NCBI GenBank assembly: GCA_030040175.1
Contig: JASHUF010000327.1
Location: 1-16,343, forward strand
Direction: 5' to 3'
Length of the DNA stretch: 16,343 bases
DNA from: Acidobacteriaceae bacterium
GTDB lineage: Bacteria > Acidobacteriota > Terriglobia > Terriglobales > Acidobacteriaceae
The translations under genes were made by a program, and so were the position numbers. Shown in pieces: positions 7,879 to 14,531 of the stretch; positions within the stretch are counted from its first letter, which is position 1; each line of letters starts with the position of its first letter. Under the pieces are notes generated by a model that was given only the letters and a program-made list of their open reading frames with translations, had not been told where the DNA came from and made no database searches.

Positions 7879-8289
7879 TCACGCCGGATCGGCCAGTACA
7901 AGAATGAGACCGGCAACCACAATCGCGCCTCTCTGAAACAGAGGTGTCGGGGAAAGGTGTGGCTGTTGGGTCACTTCGTAGACAGCCTGGGGCGAATTCC
8001 AATGGCCGATGCTGTCCGTCGCCCTCACCATGAGCCGATGTTTCCCCGCAGGGATATTGGTGTAGACCATCGCGCGCGAATCTGTCGCATCGAGCCAGTC
8101 CGGATCCGCATCCTCCATGCGGTGTTGCAACCGGATGTCTTGAGGGCTCGACAAGTTGATCGCGGCCAGAGGCAACTCCAGATGGTGTCCGCCCGGGCGA
8201 AGTACCAATCCATCTCCAACCGCGAGCTTTCTGCCGTCACTCGCAACCCCGTCGATGAAGACTTGCAGCTTCTGGCCGGCGCGCGGCAT
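7879..8289 (-). pseudogene. Remnant of a Y_Y_Y-domain sensor histidine kinase
   Basis: Read on the minus strand, this stretch gives QVFIDGVASDGRKL, then RLQHRMEDADPDWLDA, YTNIPAGKHRLMVRATDS and HWNSPQ, followed by a hydrophobic helix (GAIVVAGLILVLA) and a stop. That order is the Y_Y_Y beta-sandwich plus transmembrane helix that ends the sensor region of reg_prop-type two-component kinases, which are abundant in acidobacteria. No beta-propeller repeats precede it and no HisKA or ATPase domain follows the stop. It is therefore only an internal slice of a protein usually near 1000 residues. The open frame continues upstream to 8604, antisense to the SDR gene, but that part looks non-coding. It most likely marks an old insertion, deletion or rearrangement. 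Confidence 0.62.
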
Positions 8290-8446
8290 TCTCTCCTCGC
8301 TTGACGCCGAAGTCCACTCCGCTGGCGGCAATCGAATCGGGCCGAGAAGACCGACTATAATAACCCCTGACCCATCCCGGTGCAGCGGCCTCAGTAGTGA
8401 TTCTTCACTGGCCTTGAGTCGTTTGCGGGTTGAAGTCGCTTCCGAA

Positions 8447-9553
8447 ATGAAGAGCGAAGAGCTTATCCTGGTGACGGGCGCCACTGGTTTCGTTGGAGTG
8501 CAGTTGGTCCGCGAACTGCTCGCGCAGCAGCCCCAAGCCAAACTAGGGCTGCTCATCCGCGATCGAGCGGGACAATCCGGCCGGCAGCGCGCTGATTCCT
8601 TCATCCCGCCGGAGGACAGGTCGCGGGTTGAGGTGTTTTCCGGTGACGTCAGCCAGTCCGCCTGCGGGCTGGCTGCGGAGACCTACGGGCGCCTGCTGGC
8701 GGAGACCACCCGCGTGGTTCACTCCGCGGCCACAGTGCGATTCAATCACTCGCTCGACGAGGCGCGCCGCATTAACGTCGAAGGCACCCGGCACGTTCTC
8801 GATTTTGTGGCCGGCGCGCGCCGGCTCCGGAGCTTCGCCTACGTCGGTACCGCCTATGTGGCCGGCGAACGCTCGGATTTGGTGCGGGAAGACGAACTTG
8901 CCGCCGGCCAGACCTATCGCAATTCCTATGAACAGACCAAGGCGGAGGCTGAATCCCTGGTGCGGTCGCGCCTCGGTTCCATCCCCGGCGTCATCCTGCG
9001 CCCCAGCATCATCGTGGGGGATTCCCGAACAGGCGTCACTTCGAGCTTCAAGATGATGTATTGGCCGCTGAAGATCTATGCACGGCGGCTTTGGCGCACG
9101 GTGCCCGGCTATCCGGATGCAGTATTAGACGTTGTTCCGGTCGACTTTGTCGCCAGTTCAGTCGCCCATCTCCTCTTCAATGACGCCGCTCTGGGTTCGA
9201 CCATCCACCTCTGCGCCGGACCGCGCGGCAGCGCAACCATCGATCAGGTTGCCCACCGCGCCATGGAATATTTCAACGGTCCCGAGCCACGTTATGTCGA
9301 TCCAAGACTCTTCTTCGCCGTGCTGCGGCCGCTTCTCATGGTCTCGTTGTGGGGGCCTAAACGCCGTGTCCTGCTCGACGGCCGCGCCTACCGCAACTAC
9401 TTCACCATGCGCATGCAATTTGACACCAGCAATGCGGAACGTCTTTTGCGGCCCGCCGGAGTACGTCCGCCGCCTGTGCTCGACTATATCGACCGGCTTT
9501 TCCATTACTGCGTCGCCAGCGACTGGGGCCGCAAGCCGGTTGCTGCGTTATGA
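8447..9553 (+). CDS. Thioester-reductase-like extended SDR (NAD-binding 4 / male-sterility family)
   Basis: This is a 368-residue extended short-chain dehydrogenase. The Rossmann motif TGATGFVG is at residues 10-17. A GDVSQ segment (NADP-site aspartate region) and VVHSAATVRF with INVEGTRHVL follow. The catalytic pair is Y161-EQT-K165 within NSYEQTKAE, and the substrate domain starts at VILRPSIIVGDS. The VHSAA and NVEGT signatures resemble the reductase domain of carboxylic acid reductases and NRPS R-domains, and fatty acyl-CoA reductases, which reduce an acyl thioester to an aldehyde or alcohol with NADPH. A 3-beta-HSD or OleD-like 3-oxoacyl reductase is the main alternative. ATG 8447 fits the family N-terminus, although the ribosome binding site is weak. 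Its stop overlaps the ligase start by 4 bp (ATGA), so the two are very probably translated together. Confidence 0.8.
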   Translation: MKSEELILVTGATGFVGVQLVRELLAQQPQAKLGLLIRDRAGQSGRQRADSFIPPEDRSRVEVFSGDVSQSACGLAAETYGRLLAETTRVVHSAATVRFNHSLDEARRINVEGTRHVLDFVAGARRLRSFAYVGTAYVAGERSDLVREDELAAGQTYRNSYEQTKAEAESLVRSRLGSIPGVILRPSIIVGDSRTGVTSSFKMMYWPLKIYARRLWRTVPGYPDAVLDVVPVDFVASSVAHLLFNDAALGSTIHLCAGPRGSATIDQVAHRAMEYFNGPEPRYVDPRLFFAVLRPLLMVSLWGPKRRVLLDGRAYRNYFTMRMQFDTSNAERLLRPAGVRPPPVLDYIDRLFHYCVASDWGRKPVAAL

Positions 9554-11151
9554 GCCTGATTCTCCGTTATCGACTCGCCCGGGACCGCGGCGTCACGGTG
9601 GCCAATCTGGTGGATGAGTTGGTTCGGCGGAAAGGGAATTGCGAAGTCTCCGTGGACGATGCCGGCCCCTTTCATCTTGCGGACCTGCACGCCGAAGTCT
9701 GCTCCATTGATGCCTTTCTCCACCGCTCAATCGGCCTCAGCCCCGGACAACCGGTTGCCATTTATCGCAGCAACGATCGGAAATGTTTCCATTGGTTCCT
9801 TGCCGTGATCCGCGCCGGAGGCATCGCCGTTCCGCTCAATCCGCTTCTTTCCCTTGCCGAGGTGCGCAGGATTCTCGCCGATAGCGGCACGGAGATTCTG
9901 GTCACGGACAAGGCCGTTTTCGAGCGCAACATCGGCAGCCGCCAGGCCTTGAAGGTGCGCGCCTGGATCCAGGCCGATGATGAGGCAGAGACGCTGGACG
10001 GGTTCCTGCGTGTCTCCGAGACGAATACGCCTTTGCCTCCCACCGCGATCGATCCGGCCGCAACGATTGCCATTTTTCACACTTCCGGCACCAGCGGATT
10101 TCCCAAGGGTGCAGCCTTGTCGAGCAATGCATTACTTGGCGCGCGCGCATCCACAGTGCTTTCTGGAATCTTTCTCGGACCGCGGGACCTTGCGCTGGTC
10201 GCGTTGCCCTGGTCGCACATCATGGCGGTAAGTATTGCGCTCTATGGCCTTATGGCGGGCATTCGCGGATGTTTTCTCACTCGCTTCGAGGTCGAATCTG
10301 CGCTCAATCTCGTTGAGCGCTTCCGGGTCACTGCGTTTATCGGCGTGCCGGCCATGTTTGCCCGGCTCGTCAACGCCAAGCCGCAACCTGCGCGCCTGGC
10401 CAGTGTGCGTGTCTGGCTCTCCGCCAGCGACCATCTTCCCGCCGAAGTTCGACGGCGTCTGCGGCGGTTCGGAGCCTTGTTCCGGCTGCCCGGTGGCGGG
10501 CGCATACCGCCGGTGCTTCTGAATGGTTACGGCACGGTGGAGATTGGCGGCCTCGCCATGATGGGCATCGAGTTGCCGTTGCTGCCGGGGAGCGGGGACC
10601 TGTGTCTTCCGGTACCGCCATTTCACGTTCGCGTCGTCGGGGAAAACGGCCGCATCGCCCCGCCGGGCGTGGCGGGCGAGTGCCAGGTCCGCCGCCGCGG
10701 TCTTGCTCCGCACTATTGGAACGACGAGGGCGATACTCTGGGCCTTCTCACCGGCGATGGCTGGCTGCGCACGGGTGACCTCGCCACGCGCAATCGCCTG
10801 GGACTTTTCCGGCTGGTGGGGCGCAAAAACGATGTGATCAAGTCGGGCGGCTACTCCGTCTACGTGCGCGAGCTGGAAGAAGCCATGCTGGCTCATCCTG
10901 CCGTGGCCCGCGCCGTTGCGTTCAGCCTGCCGCACAACGAGAAGGGCGAGGTTCCTGTGGCCGCGGTGGAGTTGTCTCCGGGCTCCTCCTCGAATGAAGC
11001 GGACCTACTGCACTGGTGCCGAAGCAATCTTGCGGCATATAAAGCGCCGCGCCGCATCTGGATTGTCGATCCCGGCGAGCTGCCGCAGAATCACACCGGC
11101 AAGTTTCTTCGGCAGGTGCTGCAGGAGCGATTTGCACAACCGGCGAAGTAA
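9550..11151 (+). CDS. Class I adenylate-forming ligase (acyl-CoA/acyl-ACP synthetase-like)
   Basis: The 533-residue enzyme should activate a carboxylic acid with ATP to an acyl-AMP and transfer it to CoA or a carrier thiol. All core ANL motifs are present: the phosphate loop TSGTSGFPKG near residues 178-187, NGYGTVEIG (A5), WLRTGDLA (A7), GRKNDVIKSGGYSVYVRELEE (A8 hinge), and LPQNHTGK with the catalytic Lys518 (A10). The A8 sequence resembles acyl-CoA synthetases more than amino-acid A domains. No carrier domain is attached and no N-terminal docking domain is visible. ATG 9550 overlaps the reductase stop. A 'GGRIPP' insertion before A5 and the acidic TGDLC loop are not diagnostic. The acyl substrate is unknown. 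It is the last gene of the plus-strand module, and a convergent repeat region follows. Confidence 0.86.
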   Translation: MSLILRYRLARDRGVTVANLVDELVRRKGNCEVSVDDAGPFHLADLHAEVCSIDAFLHRSIGLSPGQPVAIYRSNDRKCFHWFLAVIRAGGIAVPLNPLLSLAEVRRILADSGTEILVTDKAVFERNIGSRQALKVRAWIQADDEAETLDGFLRVSETNTPLPPTAIDPAATIAIFHTSGTSGFPKGAALSSNALLGARASTVLSGIFLGPRDLALVALPWSHIMAVSIALYGLMAGIRGCFLTRFEVESALNLVERFRVTAFIGVPAMFARLVNAKPQPARLASVRVWLSASDHLPAEVRRRLRRFGALFRLPGGGRIPPVLLNGYGTVEIGGLAMMGIELPLLPGSGDLCLPVPPFHVRVVGENGRIAPPGVAGECQVRRRGLAPHYWNDEGDTLGLLTGDGWLRTGDLATRNRLGLFRLVGRKNDVIKSGGYSVYVRELEEAMLAHPAVARAVAFSLPHNEKGEVPVAAVELSPGSSSNEADLLHWCRSNLAAYKAPRRIWIVDPGELPQNHTGKFLRQVLQERFAQPAK

Positions 11152-11182
11152 AGCCGCTCCCGCCGGTCCTGTCTCATGATTG

Positions 11183-11301
11183 CTACGGCATTTTCTGAGT
11201 TACTGTGTCCTTTTCATTTCCTCGTAAGGTCGCCGCTCCCTGTTGGTCGCGTCGACTCTGCCTTCCGTCTTCGGGATACAGCTACTCAGAAAATGCGTTA
11301 G
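11183..11301 (+). repeat. 119-bp short inverted-repeat element, copy 1 (MITE/REP-like)
   Basis: Perfect 13-bp terminal inverted repeats, GCATTTTCTGAGT (11188-11200) and ACTCAGAAAATGC (11284-11296), extend imperfectly outward to CTA/TAG and inward to ACTGTGTCC/GGATACAG. The interior is non-coding. No transposase is present, so it would have to be mobilised in trans if it is mobile at all. It is left of the centre of the larger palindrome. Confidence 0.8.
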
Positions 11302-11336
11302 TGTCCTGTCCCTGAAGTTCACAATATAAATTCCGC

Positions 11337-11426
11337 TGTCATCCTGAGCGAACGGGACCCCAAATGCACTTCAATTTGGGGGTGGTGAGTCGAAGGATCT
11401 GCTTTTCTCGACCTTGAATGATGACA
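11337..11426. repeat. 90-bp palindromic repeat at the centre of the large palindrome
   Basis: TGTCATC at 11337-11343 is matched by GATGACA at 11420-11426. Near the middle, ACCCCAAAT (11357-11365) pairs with ATTTGGGGGT (11374-11383), with one bulged G and an 8-base loop. The flanks GTCATCCTGAGCG and GTCGAAGGATCT are a combination I associate with a dispersed repeat in acidobacterial and related genomes; this is memory and was not checked here. It is non-coding. Confidence 0.7.
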
Positions 11427-11446
11427 CGAACTTCTGGGACGCCACA

Positions 11447-11565
11447 CGATAGCAATTTCTGAGTCACTGTATCCCCAAGACACGGTGATCAAGTCGACGC
11501 GACCCCAAGGAGCGGCGATCCTCCACGGACTCCAAAGGGACACAGCAGCTCAGAAATTGCCATAG
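11447..11565 (-). repeat. 119-bp short inverted-repeat element, copy 2, inverted
   Basis: It has 12-bp perfect repeats GCAATTTCTGAG (11452-11463) and CTCAGAAATTGC (11549-11560), with the same inner CTGTATCC/GGACACAG pairs as copy 1. Its interior matches the reverse complement of copy 1. Length is also 119 bp. Base differences from copy 1 are scattered, so the copies are not a recent exact duplication. Confidence 0.8.
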
Positions 11566-11579
11566 CGCAAGCAATTGCG

Positions 11580-12608
11580 TCAGGCCGTCACCTGGATCTC
11601 CGCAGGGCTCGCGGCGGCCACCATCTCGCGAATCGAATCGACCACCAGTTCCGGTTCGTCGAGATGGATCCAGTGCGCGCTTTCCCTGGCGATCACCTGG
11701 CGCACGTTGTCGCCAATCTTGCCCAGGCACTGGTCGGAGAGGGCGGTCGACGTCCCGGGCGTCAGTACCAGTACCGGGATCTCATGGATAGGATCGGCGT
11801 CCTGCATTTCGCGAACTGTATCCGGGACCGCTTCCACGTGGCGTTGCATCCCGGCATAGTAGCTCGGCCGCGACCAGTGTGCGGCAACGATAGGCCAAAC
11901 CTCCCTCGGCATTTTGCCTACTTCTTTCGTGACTCGTTGCAAGACATGGCGGGCTCCGATTCCGCCGGCGTCTGCCAGACGCCCTGAGAACCGTCTCGAT
12001 CCATAGAGTAGAGAAGTCGCTGCCAGCCGAGCCAATCCGAAGCGCGCAATGGGAATCGCGTAACGGGAAAGTTTCTTGCCCCGGTCAATCATGAATTGCT
12101 TGTCAGGATTGAGTGGGGGCCATTCCTCGCAACGCATCGGATCGAGCAGCACAATGCCGGCGACATTTTCCGGATACATGGCCGCGTAGCGGCGCATGAC
12201 CAACCCCCCAAAGGAGTGTCCCACAAGGATGTACGGAGGCTTGAGGCCTGCCGATTCGAGCATCGTGTGCAGCTCAGACGAAATGTTTCCCGGCGTGCGC
12301 AGCGTGCGGCATGGGCTGCTCCAGCCGAGACCGATGCGATCGTAAGACGCCGTTGCCGTAAAACTCGAAACCTGGGTCTGTATGTGATGCCAGTTCAGGT
12401 TGGTGGCCGCAATACCGGCCTCAAAGAGCACCGCGGGCCCGCCCGATCCCTTTTCCACCACGTAGAGCTTTTGCCCGGGTCCGATCTCAACCCAGCGCCC
12501 CGGAGTGGTGTACCGCCGTCGATCGCGGTGGGCGCCAATGAACTGATAGAGGAACCCCGAGGCGGGTACCGCTGCCACAACAGACAAAATCACGAGTGAA
12601 AGGTTCAT
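11580..12608 (-). CDS. Alpha/beta hydrolase with N-terminal membrane anchor
   Basis: The protein has 342 residues. Residues 3-25 are hydrophobic (LSLVILSVVAAVPASGFLYQF), with no clear cleavage site, so a membrane-anchored or exported form is likely. The alpha/beta-hydrolase core shows the nucleophile elbow G-H-S132-F-G-G, a YDRIGLGWS segment ahead of it, and the probable catalytic His312 in SAHWIHLDEPE. I could not assign the acidic residue securely. Substrate is unknown; esterase or lipase-like activity on a lipophilic ester would suit the neighbourhood. Its ATG overlaps the stop of the LolA-like gene by 4 bp (ATGA), so it is the last gene of a coupled three-gene operon and ends beside the palindromic repeat. 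Confidence 0.83.
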   Translation of the reverse strand: MNLSLVILSVVAAVPASGFLYQFIGAHRDRRRYTTPGRWVEIGPGQKLYVVEKGSGGPAVLFEAGIAATNLNWHHIQTQVSSFTATASYDRIGLGWSSPCRTLRTPGNISSELHTMLESAGLKPPYILVGHSFGGLVMRRYAAMYPENVAGIVLLDPMRCEEWPPLNPDKQFMIDRGKKLSRYAIPIARFGLARLAATSLLYGSRRFSGRLADAGGIGARHVLQRVTKEVGKMPREVWPIVAAHWSRPSYYAGMQRHVEAVPDTVREMQDADPIHEIPVLVLTPGTSTALSDQCLGKIGDNVRQVIARESAHWIHLDEPELVVDSIREMVAAASPAEIQVTA

Positions 12609-13396
12609 GGGCGATCCTCAAAATGGCTGATCTGCTCGGAACTGAAATCCTTGACGCTGAGATTTGCCTTCGCGCTTCCCCGCTTGACGATCAGGAGAGT
12701 TGATCCGGCACGGCCGCGAATCTTTGCTTCCACCTGGGTGGCTGACCAAACCCCGCCCGATTGGCGCAAACCATAATACGTGAATTCCTTCACCGTCCCC
12801 GCATCCTTCATCACCTTCTCCGCATAAACCGGATAGTCGATGGTGCGGTCGAGCCACGTTTGCACTTCGGCATAATGCGTGCGGTCCGATGGTCCGGGCG
12901 TGCTTTTCAGAACCTCGCAATGATGCGCGCCAAAGTCCGCGTTCTTGAGAATTGTCTGGCCTGTCCAGAAATACTGCGGATCGAGAAGGTCCTCGTAGCT
13001 GAGCCCGCTGCCCAGAAGACTCTGGTCCCACTTGTCAAAGGGCAGCGCGGTCGGAGCAGATTCGTGTGGCTCAAGAATCTTGACAGAGTCCTGGCCATTG
13101 GGACGCATCTCGAGCAGGATGCGGACGGGCTTGTCCTGGGTTTGCGCCGCGGCCGCTTTCGGAGGCACTATATCCACCAGCGTGTGCAAGGCGCCTGCAA
13201 ACCAGAGCCCCCGCACGCTGACTGTGTAGCTGATTCGATTGCCGTTTGCATCGACTCTGACCAGTTGCCCCGTGGCACGATAGTCCGAAGTTTCAATACG
13301 ATTGCGAAGAGGCACAAGCACCGCTTGCACGTCCGCCGCGTGCGCCGCAGCGGCAAGCGACAGGGCCGCAGCCGTCCCAATCAAGGTGAGCCTCAT
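12605..13396 (-). CDS. Exported LolA-like outer-membrane lipoprotein-sorting family protein
   Basis: This is a 263-residue protein with a clear Sec signal peptide: MRLTLIG, a hydrophobic run, then AHA-AD, with likely cleavage near residue 20. The mature part has the beta-rich pattern of the LolA-like family (PF17131 type). Diagnostic pieces are LLGSGLSYEDLLDP, YAEVQTWLDRTIDYPVYAEKV and the repeated K-x-F/Y strands toward the end. LolA-fold proteins carry hydrophobic ligands through the periplasm between an inner-membrane ABC exporter and the outer membrane. Coupling by 4 bp to the LolD/MacB-like ATPase gene upstream and to the hydrolase gene downstream supports that role. It is not canonical LolA, and its ligand need not be a lipoprotein. 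Confidence 0.78.
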   Translation of the reverse strand: MRLTLIGTAAALSLAAAAHAADVQAVLVPLRNRIETSDYRATGQLVRVDANGNRISYTVSVRGLWFAGALHTLVDIVPPKAAAAQTQDKPVRILLEMRPNGQDSVKILEPHESAPTALPFDKWDQSLLGSGLSYEDLLDPQYFWTGQTILKNADFGAHHCEVLKSTPGPSDRTHYAEVQTWLDRTIDYPVYAEKVMKDAGTVKEFTYYGLRQSGGVWSATQVEAKIRGRAGSTLLIVKRGSAKANLSVKDFSSEQISHFEDRP

Positions 13397-14058
13397 GACG
13401 CGATCCTTCCGTCGCAGATGCGGATGTGGCGCGGCGCCGATTGCGCGATTTCCACCTCGTGCGTGACCACGATCAAGGTCATGCCGTGGCTCTTCTGAAT
13501 GCCGGTGAGGATCTCCATGATGCGCGCGGAGTTTGCGCTGTCGAGATTCCCGGTTGGTTCATCGGCCAGCAGAATCGCAGGGTTGTTGGCCAACGCCCTG
13601 GCAATGGCTACGCGTTGCCGCTCCCCCGCCGAAAGTTTATTGGGATGCTGATCGATCCGATGCTCCAGGCCCACTTCCTTGAGCAGGGTCTCGGCGCGCT
13701 GCCGCCGATCGCCGCAGCTTTTTCTCGCCGCCAGCATGGGAGCCTGCACGTTTTCAACCGCGCGCAAGGTGGGGAGCAGATGAAAGGCCTGAAAAATGAA
13801 TCCGACATGATCCGAGCGGTACGAATCGAGATCGATGGATGAGCCCAGCGGCGCACCCCGGAATAGAACCGTTCCGCTGCTGGGCGTGTCAAGTCCCCCG
13901 AGCAGATGAAGAAGAGTCGATTTCCCGCTGCCGCTATGTCCACTGATGGCAACGAACTCGCCGGCTTCGATGGATAGATCGACGCCCCGAAGGGCCTCAA
14001 TTCGGCCTTCGTCGTAACTCTTGTAAACATCGCACACTTCGAGAATGGGGCAAGTCAT
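13393..14058 (-). CDS. ABC transporter ATPase, LolD/MacB type
   Basis: This 221-residue nucleotide-binding subunit has all core motifs: Walker A GHSGSGKST (40-48), Q-loop Gln90 in FIFQAFHLLP, signature LSAGE (142-146, where LSGGQ is canonical), Walker B ILLADE (162-167) followed by PTGNLDS, and the switch His200 in VVTHE. The PTGNLDSANS stretch and short length place it with LolD/MacB/FtsE-like ATPases that energise FtsX-type permeases. GGAGGGG lies 7 bases before ATG 14058, so this start is preferred over one 14 codons upstream. Its natural partner is probably the FtsX-like permease at the right edge, from which it is separated by a glycosyltransferase gene and a gap. It overlaps the LolA-like gene by 4 bp. 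Confidence 0.92.
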   Translation of the reverse strand: MTCPILEVCDVYKSYDEGRIEALRGVDLSIEAGEFVAISGHSGSGKSTLLHLLGGLDTPSSGTVLFRGAPLGSSIDLDSYRSDHVGFIFQAFHLLPTLRAVENVQAPMLAARKSCGDRRQRAETLLKEVGLEHRIDQHPNKLSAGERQRVAIARALANNPAILLADEPTGNLDSANSARIMEILTGIQKSHGMTLIVVTHEVEIAQSAPRHIRICDGRIAS

Positions 14059-14065
14059 CCGGCCG

Positions 14066-14072
14066 CCCCTCC
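14066..14072 (-). promoter_or_regulatory. Shine-Dalgarno GGAGGGG for the ABC ATPase
   Basis: On the minus strand GGAGGGG is followed by a 7-base spacer and ATG at 14058. This is the strongest ribosome binding site in the region. It decides against the in-frame start at 14100, which would place the site inside the coding sequence. Confidence 0.75.
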
Positions 14073-14188
14073 GCCGGAAAAGGACGTGCAGCGGCGGCAC
14101 GGGAGCCCAGCCGTATCAACCACCCGGAAGAGAACCGGCGCCGCGCAGATGCCGGCCGGTTGTGGCGGAACTGCCAGCCAATCAATTG

Positions 14189-14209
14189 TTTCAAACGTGT
14201 TAATTGAAA
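14189..14209. promoter_or_regulatory. Possible operator dyad TTTCAA-N9-TTGAAA
   Basis: A perfect 6+6 inverted repeat with a 9-base spacer sits in an AT-rich patch about 130 bases upstream of the ABC ATPase start. No clear -35/-10 pair could be assigned, and no regulator gene is in the window. A 6-bp dyad can arise by chance, so this is only a candidate regulator site. Confidence 0.25.
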
Positions 14210-14531
14210 ACCGCACATCCATTTTTGTGCTCAGACCCTCGGCCACGTGCTCACGGCGCCCACGAATGCCTTCATCGCCATCCCTATCCGCAGAGCCTCT
14301 TGCCTTGCAATCCCTGCGGCCGCGACGACTCCAGGCAAAGGCGGTAAACGGCTCGTGAAAGGCCATGCGACGGGAATTCGCACTTCGGTGGAGTTGACAG
14401 CCAGTGTATCCGGCGGAGGAGGTCATGTCTATCGAAAGAAACTCCGTCCCAGAGTACCACCGTGATCGTGTCCTGGACCGCTGCCGTGCTCTTGATTTCC
14501 GTGGAATCCACCCCCGTTGACGCCGGTTCGA

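Larger units (their letters stand above)
11183..11565. repeat. Nested 383-bp imperfect palindrome between convergent genes
   Basis: Arm 11183-11320 matches the reverse complement of 11428-11565. Both arms are 138 bp, and by eye roughly three quarters of the bases agree, with one small offsetting indel. Shared blocks include TCGCCGCTCC, GGTCGCGTCGACT and GGGATACAG. The innermost blocks, GTGTCCTGTCCCTGAAGTTC (11301-11320) and the complement of 11428-11447, agree at 16 of 20 positions. The 107-bp middle is itself palindromic. The structure fills the space between the ligase and hydrolase stops and could act as a bidirectional terminator or RNA-stability element; that role is inferred. Confidence 0.85.
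14059..14531. other. 473-bp gap with possible promoter and gene debris
   Basis: No complete gene is recognisable between the GT1 glycosyltransferase stop and the ABC ATPase. A local AT-rich patch with a dyad lies at 14189-14209. In the minus direction, two short open stretches in different frames read VDSTEIK (14511-14491) and VNSTEVRI (14398-14375). This could be chance or the debris of a frameshifted gene; I do not recognise a family. The leader is long enough to hold a separate promoter for the ATPase operon. Confidence 0.3.

Noticed and set aside
7927..7944. CCTCT/AGAGG hairpin as a terminator
   Set aside because: The stem is short, has no T-run, and lies within the kinase remnant where it encodes part of the segment before the transmembrane helix.
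8156..8446. Extended N-terminus for the reductase
   Set aside because: The upstream in-frame residues precede the Rossmann motif without homology and are antisense to the kinase remnant; ATG 8447 gives the normal family N-terminus.
11319..11543. Minus-strand open frame of 74 codons inside the palindrome
   Set aside because: It is built wholly from repeat sequence, has no domain or ribosome binding site, and is expected as a by-product of the GC-rich palindrome.
8447..12608. OleBCD-like olefin or beta-lactone cluster (hydrolase, ligase, SDR)
   Set aside because: There is no OleA thiolase, the hydrolase lies on the other strand in the export operon, and the SDR looks more like a thioester reductase than OleD. 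Not excluded, but not supported.
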